Assembly (NCBI RefSeq): GCF_026262505.1
Contig: NC_067208.1
Coordinates: 17,741,962 to 17,805,961 of the forward strand
Source of the DNA: Trichomonas vaginalis G3
Lineage: Eukaryota > Parabasalia > Trichomonadida > Trichomonadidae
Reading direction: 5' to 3'
Length of the DNA: 64,000 bases
The notes beneath the pieces are model-generated. The model saw only the letters and a list, made by a program, of their open reading frames with translations, did no database searches and was not told the DNA's origin. Each line of letters opens with the position of its first letter. The stretch's first letter is position 1. Below, piece by piece: positions 43,155-53,659 of this stretch. The translations under genes and the position numbers were made by a program.

Positions 43155-43956
43155 TTACTTACTAATAAAATTTCTTTATTGTGACACTTTCTCCAGTTTA
43201 TAGGACCTCTCTCATATTCTATCTTGTCATATCTAAACTCATAGTCATGTATGTCCTCTAACCATCTCATAACGGTTTCCAAACCACTTTTATCGGATGT
43301 AAAGTCAAAGCATGGATGGTTATGTATAACGTCTAAAGTTTCTAAAGAGTCTCTCAAAGTCCAGTCTACTTGGTATTGAAAATCCCATGTGTTATAGAAC
43401 GGCGGGTCCACTATAAAGAAAACATTTTCCTTGTCTTTATATTTTCATACAACTCTGTCCAATGACATCTCACAAACTCTATACCCTCAATATATTTTTC
43501 TATGTCCTCTTTGAAAACATTTGTATAGTTAAGATATAAAACTTTTGACATAAGTGTTTCAATGTCATGAACTCTTATAGCACCACTATATAATAGTCTA
43601 GCAGATATACTATCCCAGTCTATATATTCTGCTTTTTTCAAAACCTCTCTCACAATATTTTTCTTATCTAATGGTATACGTTCCATCTTACCTATAGGTA
43701 TCTTTTCTTTTAACTCTTTCAATATATTATTTGTGTCTGGAATGTGTTTGAGACGGTCCATATAGTTGTCGAAGTCATTGCATATAATCTTTGAGTCTGG
43801 GAATATTGTATGACATAAATGGGATATATAGAAACTTCCACCGAACAAATCTACAAATGTTAGACCATTCGGTAGTTTCTTAAGTTCTCTCAATATAATA
43901 TCTTTACATCTACTCTTATTTCCAAAGAACGGTAACGGTGGTTTTGTAAAATTCAT
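43139..43956 (-). pseudogene. D12-class DNA adenine N6-methyltransferase (broken)
   Basis: The N-terminal KPPLPFFGNKSRCKD and the SAM-binding motif TFVDLFGGSFYIS are those of Dam/D12-class adenine methylases; the catalytic DPPF motif occurs in DPPFYNTWDF. The target would be adenine in DNA. The gene has about one break and is treated as a fossil. N6-methyladenine is reported as the main DNA modification in T. vaginalis, so Maverick-borne methylases could matter for element or host regulation. Confidence 0.8.
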
Positions 43957-43986
43957 TTATATATAATAATAAAAATGTTTTTACCC

Positions 43987-44071
43987 GAAAAGTGACAGAA
44001 AAGTGACAAAGCATGAAAACATATATAATTTGTGAAAAGCGACATAAAAAGTGACATTTTAAAAAAGTGAC
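43987..44071. repeat. Iteron-like AAAAGTGAC repeats near the Maverick B end
   Basis: Four exact AAAAGTGAC sites and one variant (AAAAGCGAC) lie in direct orientation within about 85 bp, 130 bp inside the element end. The layout is like iterons or terminal-protein sites. The same 9-mer occurs at the ends of other transposons in this window. Confidence 0.75.
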
Positions 44072-44203
44072 AGTATTAATATGATGTAAATAACAACGGT
44101 TTTGGTTTTGTCACCGGTGGTCGGCTGGGGTTCGGTCCTCCTCTTGGGTCTTGGGCAAAATTTCTTATGGGCTAGAGGGCGCAACGCGCCTGGAAGCCCC
44201 ACT
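44072..44203. repeat. Right TIR region of Maverick B
   Basis: Unlike the surroundings this stretch is GC-rich. It ends with a near-palindromic core (44168-44200, GGGCTAGAGGGCGC...GCGCCTGGAAGCCCC) followed by ACT. The core is an inverted copy of 60719-60751. Confidence 0.75.
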
Positions 44204-44493
44204 TACCTGACCTATATAAAAAATCTATTTTCGGTCTATAACACTTATATTTGAGAAGCTCAATTTGAGACCACTTAATACATTGAAATATCATAAATAT
44301 TGAAATATTAAAAAGTGTATTTCAAAATATTGAAATTATAAAAATTTATAATACTGAAATTGAGACAAATTAATAAATTCAATGTGTTTTTTTTGAAATA
44401 ACTCTCAAATATTATTTTTTTGTTTATTTAATGATGAATAAATATGATTGCTTTAGTCAATCATAAAAACTAATTTAAGTTTAAAATAATGAA
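44204..44493. other. AT-rich spacer with a shared short repeat
   Basis: No gene. About 44217-44258 (CTATTTTCGGTCTATAACAC then TTATATTTGAGAA) recurs in inverse orientation at about 56590-56637, so it is part of a dispersed repeat. The rest is low-complexity ATTGAAATAT-type sequence. Confidence 0.6.
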
Positions 44494-44739
44494 GAGATTG
44501 GGACAAAGTTGCAATTCGGCACTTTTTGGAGTGGGGGACAAACTCGCCCATTGTCACTTTTCATTAACCTTAAACTTGTAATTTTCATTATTTTTAATTA
44601 ACCTTACTTCTTTCCCAATTCCTGATTTATTTTATTCACTTACTATTAAAAGTCACATTTTAATAAAATATAATAATTTATTTATAGCATTTTTTACTAT
44701 ACTGTAATAAAAAATTAATTATAATAAATTAAATGTTTA

Positions 44740-46181
44740 TTAAATCAAATGTTTTCTTTGCAATAATATTTTTAATGTTGAGTAAACAATGTTGGGATCA
44801 AGTGTATCATTTTTCAGACCTTTCTGAACAGCTTCAAGCATACTGATGCATTCGACTTTTTTAAATTGTGTCATTTCTTCGAAATCTCTTGTGACTTTTT
44901 TGATAACTTTAACACTTCTCTCTGAATCCAGACCTTTAATTTGCAACTTAATCAGGAATGAAGGAACAACACTGGAATATAACTCGATGACAAGTTCATC
45001 GAGTCGAAGATTTCGCCTTTCTGGGAAGTACTGGTGCTTCAAAACCTTGAAATGTGATTCCGAGATGTTGTTTATTCCATCTCCTTCATTTCTATAGCGA
45101 AGCATCCACCTGTCAAGATGATGGCGCCACTGTCGGTCAAAGTATTCACGGGCAGCAGGTTCCTCATTTAAAATTTCTTCTAAATTGTTGTAAACTTCAT
45201 CAGGATCAATTTCTTCCTCTTCAGAACCAAAGACCAATAACTTCATTAAGTTATAGAAAGTTTCGAAGTTGGAACGATCTTGAAACTTTTCAGCCTTTCT
45301 CATGACAGCGCGCAACACATGAACGCCACACCAAATGATCTGGCATAAGGGGATGGCTGTTTCAACAGCATTTGTGATTTGAGGTGCGCAGTCCATTGAA
45401 AAATAAGATGGTTCGCGATTGATGGAGCCAAAATATGCTGTGAGACAAACTTGTATATTTTCACTTGTGTCGGGCCAAACGAAAAAATACAAAAACGGAA
45501 AAACAATTGATTCCGCGAATTTGCCAGTGACGGCATAAAATGGTATGCGAGAGCGCAAGAGCTTATAAGTGGAATCAATGTGATAAGTTTGTATTTGATG
45601 TGAAAAAGCATTTGCTTCGAATGGGCGTAATAGAAAATCATACGATCTGGCTCGTGAATAAACTCGATGAGATCATCTGGAGAATGACTCTTAACCATGT
45701 CGACAAAAATTGCAAGAGATGTAACATCATCCGCTGAGAAACGGGTATTGATTGCATGAAGGCGTTTAGAAAACTTTTTTAAAGCATCTGTAGATTGTTG
45801 AAACATTTCCGGAATGATCCCACTATCAAATGGGATATTAAGATCTTTGAAACACCTTAATTGTGCGTAAACACGGTCTTGATTTGATTCAAAATATCTT
45901 GTTAAATAAGATCTATAAAAATATGATGTAATTTGTTGTGATTTGTTTGGAAAAGGGGCAGAATGATTGTGGGTGTTAATACATTTTCGTATGTGGTACT
46001 TGTCATCGGGAAGTGTATCAACAAGGAAGCGACATGGACAATTCGGCCACTTACAATTAAATTGGATTTGATTTCTTTCTTTCCTAGTTTTATATGAATA
46101 ACTACAACCTGCTTGGATTTCTTGTTGCACTCCATACTTAAGCAACTCGATATATGTGAGTTCGTGATCTTGGATCTGCAT
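44740..46181 (-). pseudogene. MULE transposase, frameshifted
   Basis: Starts at the ATG at 46181. The N-terminal zinc-finger-like domain has CKWPNCPCRFLVD and the CINTHNH pair, as in FLYWCH/WRKY-GCM1-type MULE heads. The catalytic core has the first aspartate in HIDSTYKLLRSRIPFYAV, the second in YFSMDCAPQITNAVE, a CGVHV (CxxH) motif and the third acidic residue in NISESHFKVLKHQYF. The first frame (45300-46181) and second frame (44740 to about 45640) overlap; the switch is needed just before the first catalytic aspartate, near 45630-45645, so one indel inactivates the gene. Confidence 0.85.
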
Positions 46182-46341
46182 TAAAATGAAATGATTTGAA
46201 AGAATAAAGAATTTTGAATATATTGGTCTTATTTTGATAAGCTTGGTCGTGTTTTGAATAGCTTGGCCATCTAATTCAATTATGATCTTTGAAAATTAGG
46301 TGAAATAAAACTAAAGATAAATGTAAAACTAGGGATATGAA

Positions 46342-46671
46342 ATTTTGGTTGTACACCACTTGTATGTGCCGGATACCATTGTGTCAAATTTTTTCTGAAA
46401 TTAACTTTAAAAGTACTAAGTAAGATCATGAGATATAGCAATATATGTTTAAACCAACTTATATTTTGGTTGTACACCACTTGTATGTGCCGGATACCAT
46501 TGTGTCAAATTTTTTCTGAAATTAACTTTAAAAGTACTAAGTAAGATCATGAGATATAGCAATATATGTTTAAACCAACTTATATTTTGGTTGTACACCA
46601 CTTGTATGTGCCGGATACCATTGTGTCAAATTTTTTCTGAAATTAACTTTAAAAGTACTAAGTAAGATCAT
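46342..46671. repeat. 121 bp tandem repeat (about 2.7 copies) in the MULE
   Basis: Units begin ATTTTGGTTGTACACCACTT at 46342, 46463 and 46584. They lie between the transposase and the right TIR and are almost identical. Confidence 0.9.
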
Positions 46672-46886
46672 TTATTTTTGCATAATATAATGCCAATATG
46701 GTTTCTTTTGATTTTATTTCATTTATAAGCAAATCAGATTTACCCAAAAACTCCACTCCATAAGCGTTCATTTGCTAAATTAAAAAGTGACAATGGGCTA
46801 GTCTGTCCCTTTCTCCACTTTTTGTAAAAAAATGGGGTCATACTCATAATGAATAGAGACTTATAGCCAAGTCTTGATATCATGCA

Positions 46887-47004
46887 GATACCGCAAAATT
46901 AAAAAAGTGACGTCTTGAGTGGAGTCAAAGGTCGAAATTGCTAGCTAAATGTTTTTTTAGCGAAATTGCGTATTGTACGTTTTTTTCGCAAAACGAAACC
47001 CTTA
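46887..47004. repeat. 118 bp inverted repeat, left arm
   Basis: It starts GATACCGCAAAATT, contains AAAAAAGTGACGTC and ends CGAAACCCTTA. It is an inverse copy of 60424-60540 with one substitution and one base of length difference in a T run. The outer ends of both arms face away from the host genes, as TIRs of one element or two facing elements would. Confidence 0.9.
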
Positions 47005-47091
47005 TTTATATTGTTGAACATTCAATCTAATGCACAAATCTATAATTTTCATTGACTTATTGTAAAGCTTTCAATTTGGTAAAATTTTTTT

Positions 47092-48000
47092 ATGTTAAAT
47101 CTCACTCTCCTGACAAATATCACAGCATCTAGCTCGGTTTGCCAATTTCAGACATATGGCTACTGTAAACATCCTAGTACATTAATATATTTCTGTGTAA
47201 TGATAGCTCTAACTTTACCGTTTTATTTTTATTCAGCAATAATGATTAGAAGATTAAGATTCCAATTACGTAATCACTTCATGCCAGGGTTGTTTTATTC
47301 ATTTGCGATTGGAATTTACCTCGTATGGTATTGGTTTGATCAATACGTTTTTTATTACTATATTCATCATGAAGTTCATGATTATTTTTATTATTTGCGG
47401 GGTATTTGGGAAGATTTATCAAGACTTGCGTTTATAATGTTCTGTAATCAAATTGCTTCGGTTTTACTTGCATTTGATATTAAATTTGCAAAATTCTTGA
47501 AGTACTTCAATTTGATATTCTTTTTGATATATCTAGCGCGTTTATTTGGTGAATTTTTCTTTGCAATCAATGAAAAAACAAATAAAAAATGGCGAAATAG
47601 TCCTTTCTTTAAGGACCATGGTCTTATTTATGAACTACAATACGGATTTTTATTCACTTATGCATCAATTCTACTCAATATATGCTTTGTATTATCAAAT
47701 GTCAAAGATTACCTTCCAAAGAAATCCCATACACCGATATACGTTTCAATTTTTGCTTTTATTAGTGGAATATTTGTACTCTCGGAATTAAATGCTAAAT
47801 ACGACAGCAAAATTGTATTCAGGATTCAATTTAAGAGTATGAGCAAATTAAATTATATCAAATTGATAATACAGCTTATAGTTAACTATTCATGTGATAT
47901 CCCAACATTGATTATTATTTGGATTTTATCATCAAATCAATTTGAAGAAGATGAAGCACAGTCTTCAATATTTACATATAGTATCTTAACAGAACAATAG
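47092..48000 (+). CDS. Multi-span membrane protein, trichomonad family
   Basis: A 302-residue protein starting at an ATG; a TCATT sequence at 47049-47053 fits the trichomonad initiator element TCA(Y)(W) about 40 bp upstream. I count about seven hydrophobic spans, near residues 30-52, 68-88, 107-130, 138-160, 189-208, 218-240 and 255-285. After a short cysteine-containing head (VCQFQTYGYCKHPS) comes a conserved loop MIRRLRFQLRNHFMPGLFYS, shared with the paralogues at 49518-50422 and 50958-51875; the C-terminal tail is acidic. Seven spans suggest a receptor-like protein, but there is no sequence motif that proves a GPCR. Confidence 0.7.
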   Translation: MLNLTLLTNITASSSVCQFQTYGYCKHPSTLIYFCVMIALTLPFYFYSAIMIRRLRFQLRNHFMPGLFYSFAIGIYLVWYWFDQYVFYYYIHHEVHDYFYYLRGIWEDLSRLAFIMFCNQIASVLLAFDIKFAKFLKYFNLIFFLIYLARLFGEFFFAINEKTNKKWRNSPFFKDHGLIYELQYGFLFTYASILLNICFVLSNVKDYLPKKSHTPIYVSIFAFISGIFVLSELNAKYDSKIVFRIQFKSMSKLNYIKLIIQLIVNYSCDIPTLIIIWILSSNQFEEDEAQSSIFTYSILTEQ

Positions 48001-48408
48001 AATGTATCTAATCAAATCTATACTGACTACTTTTTTACCTAAATTATTAAATAGCAAAGTTTTTAATGATTTGGTGGAAAATATAAATGTAGTGTAACAA
48101 AAGCATCTCGCTAGATTTTCATATTCTTAAATGAATTCATGCTTTTCTCATGCAACGAAACTGATATTTGTGAAATTGCTGAAAAAATTGTTTTTTTGAA
48201 AGACAAAACTTTGCATATCTATTATAAATGCGAATGTAAGGCTATTCACAGCATTTTATAAACTTATAAAGCTTTTCTGTTCTCTATTTTACTACATCAT
48301 GTACATTTTTACCGAAATTATATTACATTTTTTCCCAAAAACATTGCAGAAGATTCCAATCAAATCAATATCAGCAAAAAAGAATAATATCATTTAAAAA
48401 TAAAGTTT
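48001..48408. other. AT-rich intergenic DNA
   Basis: No gene, RNA gene or repeat was recognised. It separates the first membrane-protein gene from the convergent 3' end of the BspA-like remnant. Confidence 0.6.
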
Positions 48409-49179
48409 TTACATGGATATGAAAACCGAACAAAAAAGAAGACGCGTTATACTAAAAGAAGAATATGAAATAACTCTACATGATTTGTATAAATCAGTAT
48501 ATGCTGTAATATTATCAATGTTGAAATTAGTGTTAAGAAATACTGTTTTACCAAAGCGTTTGATTGAGTGTCCATTAGGAATTAATATTGATTCAAGTGT
48601 TGTAGCATTTTGAAAAGACCTTTCCTCAATTATATTAATAGTGCTTTGGAAAACAATAGATTCAATTGTTTCATGATAAAAAAATGCATGAAACTGGACT
48701 TTTTTGAGAGATCTAGGGGCTACATAAACCTTCAAACCATTTTTCCGCGGTACATGAATAAGAGTATCAATATTTTTATTGTAAAGGATATAATCAACTG
48801 ATGCATAACTAGGATTTAAAGGATTTACTACAATTTTCTCTAATTTGTGTGCATAATTGAAAGGATTCCCTGTTGATATTTGAATTGTTGAGGCAGGAAT
48901 ATCAATTTCACGAACAGGAATATTATAAAAAGCGTCATCATCGATTTGTATAAGTGTGTCTGGTAATTTTATTTGTGTAATACTTGAATATGATAAAGAA
49001 TATAAAAGTAAACGCTCACATGAGGAATCAATGATGAGAGACGAGTATTTAGCATCAATACTATTGTTGTAGGAAAGTGAGCCGCTTGGACAATGGACAT
49101 ATGCCTCTATTAGAAAACTTTTTTTAGTTTTGAATACTTTTTTGAGAGTGAATTGAATTTTAATGCAAATAGAATACAA
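48409..49179 (-). pseudogene. BspA-like leucine-rich-repeat protein, 5'-truncated
   Basis: The frame encodes TpLRR/LRR_5 repeats with the usual spacing: SYSSITQIKLPDTLIQIDDDA, YNIPVREIDIPASTIQIS, FYHETIESIVFQSTINII and TTLESILIPNGHSIKRFG. BspA-like proteins of trichomonads are surface or secreted adhesion proteins. This frame has no ATG at its head and its N-terminal part is lysine-rich, AT-rich translation, so it looks like a decayed or truncated copy of about four repeats rather than a full gene, which normally has many more. No transmembrane tail follows. Confidence 0.7.
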
Positions 49180-49375
49180 AACTCAACCATTTTATAAATC
49201 TTAAGAATATATTTGTCGACCAAATAATTCCTATCGTTATTATATGAACGAAGTTTTTCCACAATAAGCACAGGCAATGATCCTAACTCATCTTTATCAG
49301 CTCCAAATTGATCTGAAAGATCATCAACGTAAGGATTTCCACCAATTGTTCCGATCAATTCAATCTTTTCGAATT
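49110..49375 (-). pseudogene. Fragment of an unknown gene
   Basis: A short frame without an ATG encodes GTIGGNPYVDDLSDQFGADK and DELGSLPVLIVEKLRSYNND, which have the composition of true protein rather than of spacer. It overlaps the head of the BspA-like remnant in another frame. It may be the 5' part of the same ancestral gene or a separate fragment; I cannot tell. Confidence 0.35.
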
Positions 49376-49517
49376 AATTAACAATTTAGAAAATATTATC
49401 CATGATATTAGCTCTGCAAAGAAATTTAAAAGTTTTAAATGCATTTCATGCTATGATGGAAATAAAATTTCAATAAAATTTCTGTTGCAACAATTTTGTC
49501 AAATTTCCAAAAAAAAG

Positions 49518-50422
49518 ATGGTAAGTTATTTCATACGGGAAATGCCACGAGTTTATTGTCAATTTCAAGCATTCCGGGTTTGTAATCATCCATGTTCTTA
49601 TATTTTTACTGCGTTCCAATTACTTATTCAAATTCCATATTTTTATTTTGCTTTTTCGTTGATCAGAAGACTTAAATTTCAACTAAGAAATCGCTTTATG
49701 CCTGATATATGCTATGTGCTCACATATGCTGTTCACAACTTCAGTTCTTGGATATATTATTATGTTTTATGTTATTTTTATCGTGAAAAGGATAAGAATT
49801 TTTGTTTTAGATTAAGCAGAGTGTGGGATGATTTTACAATGCTAGCAGATGTTATGTTCATGGAACAAATTGCAATTGTATTAATTTGTTTTAATATCAA
49901 AATTGGAAAATATTTGAAGTACTTTAACTATTTTCTTTATGTTTTAATATTTAGGATTGTATGCAATTCTTTTTTACCTTATACTCCAAAGTTGATCCAT
50001 ATACAATTCCATTCATTAATGAAGTTGTTTACAACAAAACATATATAGTCTATTCAACAATCTATAACACAATATATATTATAATGCTGATTCTTATGAA
50101 TATATGCTTTGTATTATCAAGTATCAAAGATTACATTCCGAAAAAATATCATTTAAGAATTAACATCGCATTATTCATGGAAATTCTTGGTAGTGTCGGT
50201 TTAGAAATAGCGCAACGCGTGAGATATAGTGTTTTGGTTATGAAATATGAATTTATAGACATAGTGAAATTTAACTACATCAGAGTTTTCATTCATTTAT
50301 ACGTAATGTACTGTATGAATCTTCCATATTTGATTATAATTTGGACCCTATCATCAACTGAATATGTTGAGGATCAAGAGGCCACCGATGTTCTTTTTAA
50401 GGAAATTGCAGCTTTAGATTAG
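49518..50422 (+). pseudogene. Multi-span membrane protein paralogue, one-base frameshift
   Basis: Read from the ATG at 49518 (MVSYFIREMPRVYCQFQAF). It is the neighbour and close relative of 50958-51875. Compared with that copy it has lost three bases in frame and then one A in ATGCAATTC near 49963, where the intact copy has ATGCAAATTC. The frame then ends at 50048 and the downstream half continues in another frame to 50422. It shares the upstream GTTGCAAC...TGTCAAATTT sequence with the paralogue, so the promoter was duplicated too. It could also be a sequencing slip in an A run. Confidence 0.75.
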
Positions 50423-50957
50423 AATTTTATTCTATATTTATCGTTTAGTATGTTGCTTGATTGTATTTAAACTTTCATTTTTTAGAAGAATACCATTTCC
50501 AATATTTTTTAAAGCTTGTATAAAGCGGGTGCAACCTGAGAATAATATTTTCTTACTCCAGGAGATATAATTCGAGAAAATGTCACTTCAGAAATAAGAG
50601 AAACACATTATCCAATTCGAACCAAAAATATGTAATCATAATTATATTCTGAATTAGATTTAACACCTTGATTTTTTTCATTCTATATTTCATCGCGATT
50701 ATATCCACTGTTCAATAATTCTGAAGAAAAATCATGGATAATTGATCTTTCAATGCAATGCATAGTATGCCGGACTATTATGGAATTGATACAACATGAA
50801 ATTAAAGAATCATTGTTATTAATTTCATTATTAGTTTGCAAATATTTGATATTTATTAAACATAGATGTAAAGAGTTTTAAATTTATTTTGCGGAATGAT
50901 ATGATAGCGATAAAATTTCCGTTGCAACGATTATGTCAAATTTGACATAAAAAAATT
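50423..50957. other. AT-rich intergenic DNA with a shared promoter block
   Basis: No gene. About 50905-50950 (AAAATTTCCGTTGCAACGAT then TATGTCAAATTT) matches the block just upstream of 49518, giving the likely promoter of the following gene. The rest shows nothing I recognise. Confidence 0.55.
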
Positions 50958-51875
50958 ATGGAAAACAAGGTTAGTAAATTCATTCTATATATGCCACAGT
51001 CCTACTGTCAATTACATGCATATAGCGTTTGCAATCATCCGTGTTCTTATATTTTCATTGTTGTCCAATTAATTTTACAACTTCCATTTTTTTATTATGC
51101 TTTTTCGTTGATCAGAAGACTTAAATTTCAACTAAGAAATCGCTTTATGCCTGATATATGTTATGTGCTCACATATGCTGTTCACAACTTCAGTTCTTGG
51201 ATATATTATTATGTTTTATGTTATTTTTATCGTGAAAAGGATAAGAATTTTTGTTTTAGATTAAGCAGAGTGTGGGATGATTTTACAATGCTAGCAGATG
51301 TTATGTTCATGGAACAAATTGCAATTGTATTAATTTGCTTTAATATCAAAATTGGAAAATATTTGAAGTACTTTAACTATTTTCTTTATGTTTTAATGAT
51401 ATTTAGGATTGTATGCAAATTCTTTTTTACCTTATACTCCAAAGTTGATCCATACACAATTACATTCATTAATGAGATTGTTTACAACAAAACATATATA
51501 GTCTATTCAATAATCTATGGAACATTGAATCTGTTATTACTTAGTCTTTTGAATATATGCTTTGTCATATCAAAAATCAAAGATTTCATACCCCAAAAAT
51601 ATCATTTAAGAATTTACATTGCGTTATTCATGCAGATTCTTGGTAATATTGGTGCTGAAATAGCACAGCGCACAAGATATAGTCTTGCTGTTACAAAATT
51701 AGAATTTTATGACTTAAATAAATTTAATTACATCAGAGTTTTCATTAATTTATACATTATGTACTGCATGAGCATACCATACTTAGTAATAATGTGGACG
51801 CTGTCATCAACTGAGTATGTTGAAGAATCAGAAACTGCAGATGTGCTTTTTAGCGGAATTGCAACTCGGGATTAG
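50958..51875 (+). CDS. Multi-span membrane protein, trichomonad family (intact copy)
   Basis: A 305-residue protein starting at an ATG. The plan matches 47092-48000: a head with cysteines (YCQLHAYSVCNHPCSYIF), LIRRLKFQLRNRFMPDICYV after the first span, about seven spans in all and an acidic tail. Bases about 51098-51500 are almost identical to 49640-50042, while the flanking parts of the two genes differ much more, which points to gene conversion. Function is unknown. Confidence 0.7.
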   Translation: MENKVSKFILYMPQSYCQLHAYSVCNHPCSYIFIVVQLILQLPFFYYAFSLIRRLKFQLRNRFMPDICYVLTYAVHNFSSWIYYYVLCYFYREKDKNFCFRLSRVWDDFTMLADVMFMEQIAIVLICFNIKIGKYLKYFNYFLYVLMIFRIVCKFFFTLYSKVDPYTITFINEIVYNKTYIVYSIIYGTLNLLLLSLLNICFVISKIKDFIPQKYHLRIYIALFMQILGNIGAEIAQRTRYSLAVTKLEFYDLNKFNYIRVFINLYIMYCMSIPYLVIMWTLSSTEYVEESETADVLFSGIATRD

Positions 51876-52346
51876 AATTTTATTCTATATTTATCTTTAG
51901 TATTTTTTATTGTTGTATTTAAACTCCAATATTTAAGATAGAAAACAATTATATCAAAATAATCTTTGAGATAAAGCATATTATGATATATATGTAATGT
52001 GAGTATCATATTATAATAAGTGATACAGTGGTGCAATTCTGTTTCGGATTTATTGCTTTCAAAATAGAAATTTTAAAAATTATTTGATCAATTGCATTTA
52101 TTTATTGCTTAAGTAATGTCAATGAAAAGTTTTTCATAAACTTTGAATACTCTCATTGAATGAAACATGATTTTTATCTGATATTTCCGACGATAAAAAA
52201 AATAAACAGAAAGAAATTAACTAATATTATTGCATTATGCAATTAAAAGCTGCAAAGTAGTCATTGAATTATAGAATTCATACAGAAAAAAAATTGGAAA
52301 TATTTTATACATAAACATAATTTATTTTAGGGACAAATGATAAGAA
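51876..52346. other. AT-rich intergenic DNA
   Basis: It lies between convergent 3' ends. No gene, structured RNA or repeat was recognised. Confidence 0.6.
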
Positions 52347-53237
52347 TCATTGGAGTTCTGATGCTCGCAAGGCTGCACCAATTGCTCCTGCATATCTATG
52401 ATTCTCTGGGAAAATTAATGAGATTTCTTTGTTAAACAAAGAAGCTGACTTATATAATGAATCAGGGATACTTCCCTCCATTGAGAGGAAACCACCGACA
52501 AAAACAAGAGATGTTACTTTCTCTGCTCTAGCAACAGTTGCAGCTCCACCTGCAATAGAATAACAAATTGCAGAAAGGAGTGATGCAGCTATATCTTCTT
52601 TAGGAGCAGTTTTATGTTCTATTGATGCTTTGGCAAAAGAAGAAGCGCAAACATCAGATAATAAAGTATTTCCGTAATTTTGACCATAAATGTCTGAGAT
52701 AAGTAAGTCCAATGTAGATGTTTTGCCAATATTAGCTAATCTAAGTATTTCATCGAAGTTATTTACTTGAATCAGTAAATTTGCTAAGCCAAGTAAGGTT
52801 CCACCTCCTAGCGGTGAGCCACCTACATGTTTCACCTTATTATCAATCGATAGGGCAGAGTATGAAACGCCTGTTCCCATTGAAATAATGATACAAGGAA
52901 TTAAATCTTCTATTTGAGGGCCCAAAATTTTAACATTGCTTCGGTCTTTAAGTAAATGAGCAGCTCCAAAAGCTTGTGTTCCTAGTTCATCGAGTTTGAC
53001 AGGTTTTGGTTTAATTTGCTCGAAAAATTCACGGAATTTAACGGATCCACCACCAGTTATGCATATTTTCTCGATTTTCTCATGAATTTGTTCGATTTTT
53101 AATTCGCCGTTTTCATCTGTTTGAAAGAAATTTTTGATTTCTTCAATTAATGTTGGGATGCAGAATAGTTGCTTATTTCCATCTTTTCCAATAAAGCACA
53201 TTTTTGTAAATGAACCTCCAAGATCTACTCCAAGCAT
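52347..53237 (-). CDS. Type II pantothenate kinase
   Basis: A 296-residue protein starting at an ATG. It phosphorylates pantothenate with ATP, the first step of coenzyme A synthesis, in the cytosol. The ASKHA-fold signatures are present: phosphate loop LGVDLGGSFTKM (about residues 2-13), MGTGVSYSALS, then VGGSPLGGGTLLGLANLL (about 138-155), a later ISDIYGQNYG, CASSFAKA and FVGGFLSMEGSIPDS (about 245-259), and the end YAGAIGAALRASEL. These are the type II (fumble-like/PanK) forms and argue against the related N-acetylglucosamine kinases. The length suits a minimal enzyme without an N-terminal extension. It reads as intact. Confidence 0.8.
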   Translation of the reverse strand: MLGVDLGGSFTKMCFIGKDGNKQLFCIPTLIEEIKNFFQTDENGELKIEQIHEKIEKICITGGGSVKFREFFEQIKPKPVKLDELGTQAFGAAHLLKDRSNVKILGPQIEDLIPCIIISMGTGVSYSALSIDNKVKHVGGSPLGGGTLLGLANLLIQVNNFDEILRLANIGKTSTLDLLISDIYGQNYGNTLLSDVCASSFAKASIEHKTAPKEDIAASLLSAICYSIAGGAATVARAEKVTSLVFVGGFLSMEGSIPDSLYKSASLFNKEISLIFPENHRYAGAIGAALRASELQ

Positions 53238-53659
53238 GAATACAAATTCTGGAGAACTTTTAATGTAAAGTTCACAATTCCGATATCCTCAAAATCCTGT
53301 AGTCACTTTTTTTGATTTGATTCTCTTCGAATTTTTTGCTCGAAAAATAAAACATCATTAAACTCGCTTTTTGAGATCAAATAAGGCATTTTGCAGTGAA
53401 TAAAATGGATAATCCTTTAAAGTGAGAAATTGAGATTACCGTCGACGTTATAACTGAGTTAAACGAACATAATGCAGATAAAGCTGATGTATAACACTTT
53501 ATCACTGGTTTTCCATCTTTTTTGAACTTAATTGAATGAAATCTAATCATTCATTCTTTGAATCATTGATTTATCACTAAGGTAAGATTTTCTGTATTGA
53601 TGCATCTATTAACTAATATACTATTAATGGAAAAATATATAAAGATTCTCATGATTTCT
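53238..53659. other. AT-rich intergenic DNA
   Basis: No gene. It holds the promoter of the pantothenate kinase gene and the 3' flank of the kexin-like gene; no clear initiator was picked out. Confidence 0.5.

Larger units (their letters stand above)
39953..44203. mobile_element. Maverick/Polinton B, right-hand remnant
   Basis: A fragment of a second, different Maverick. Its left boundary is the duplicated end of element A, which interrupts the tail-fibre gene; its right end is a GC-rich TIR ending GGAAGCCCCACT at 44203. It carries tail-fibre-like, penton-like, amphipathic, small basic, small membrane and adenine methylase genes. It is broken by truncation and has about two breaks in the genes that remain. 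The 33 bp TIR core (44168-44200) matches the start of Maverick C at 60719-60751 in inverse orientation. Confidence 0.8.
44494..46845. mobile_element. Mutator-like DNA transposon (TvMULE type)
   Basis: A 2352 bp element with a MULE transposase and imperfect TIRs: left GAG(A)TTGGGAC...CACTTTTTGGAG...GCCCATTGTCACTTTT, right the matching inverse with GCCCATTGTCACTTTT. It is flanked by an exact 8 bp target duplication, ATAATGAA, at 44486-44493 and 46846-46853. It carries a tandem repeat of 121 bp near its right end. The transposase is frameshifted, so this copy is not autonomous; the clean duplication says the insertion is not ancient. Confidence 0.85.

Noticed and set aside
39950-44212. A target duplication linking 39953 and 44204 (TTCCTGACC against TACCTGACC)
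   Set aside because: The two differ by a base, stand at ends of different TIR types, and one of them is coding sequence of the tail-fibre gene; likely chance.
52347-53237. N-acetylglucosamine kinase
   Set aside because: The DLGGS loop fits both families, but VGGSPLGGGTLLGL and FVGGFL with the GAIGAAL end fit type II pantothenate kinase better.
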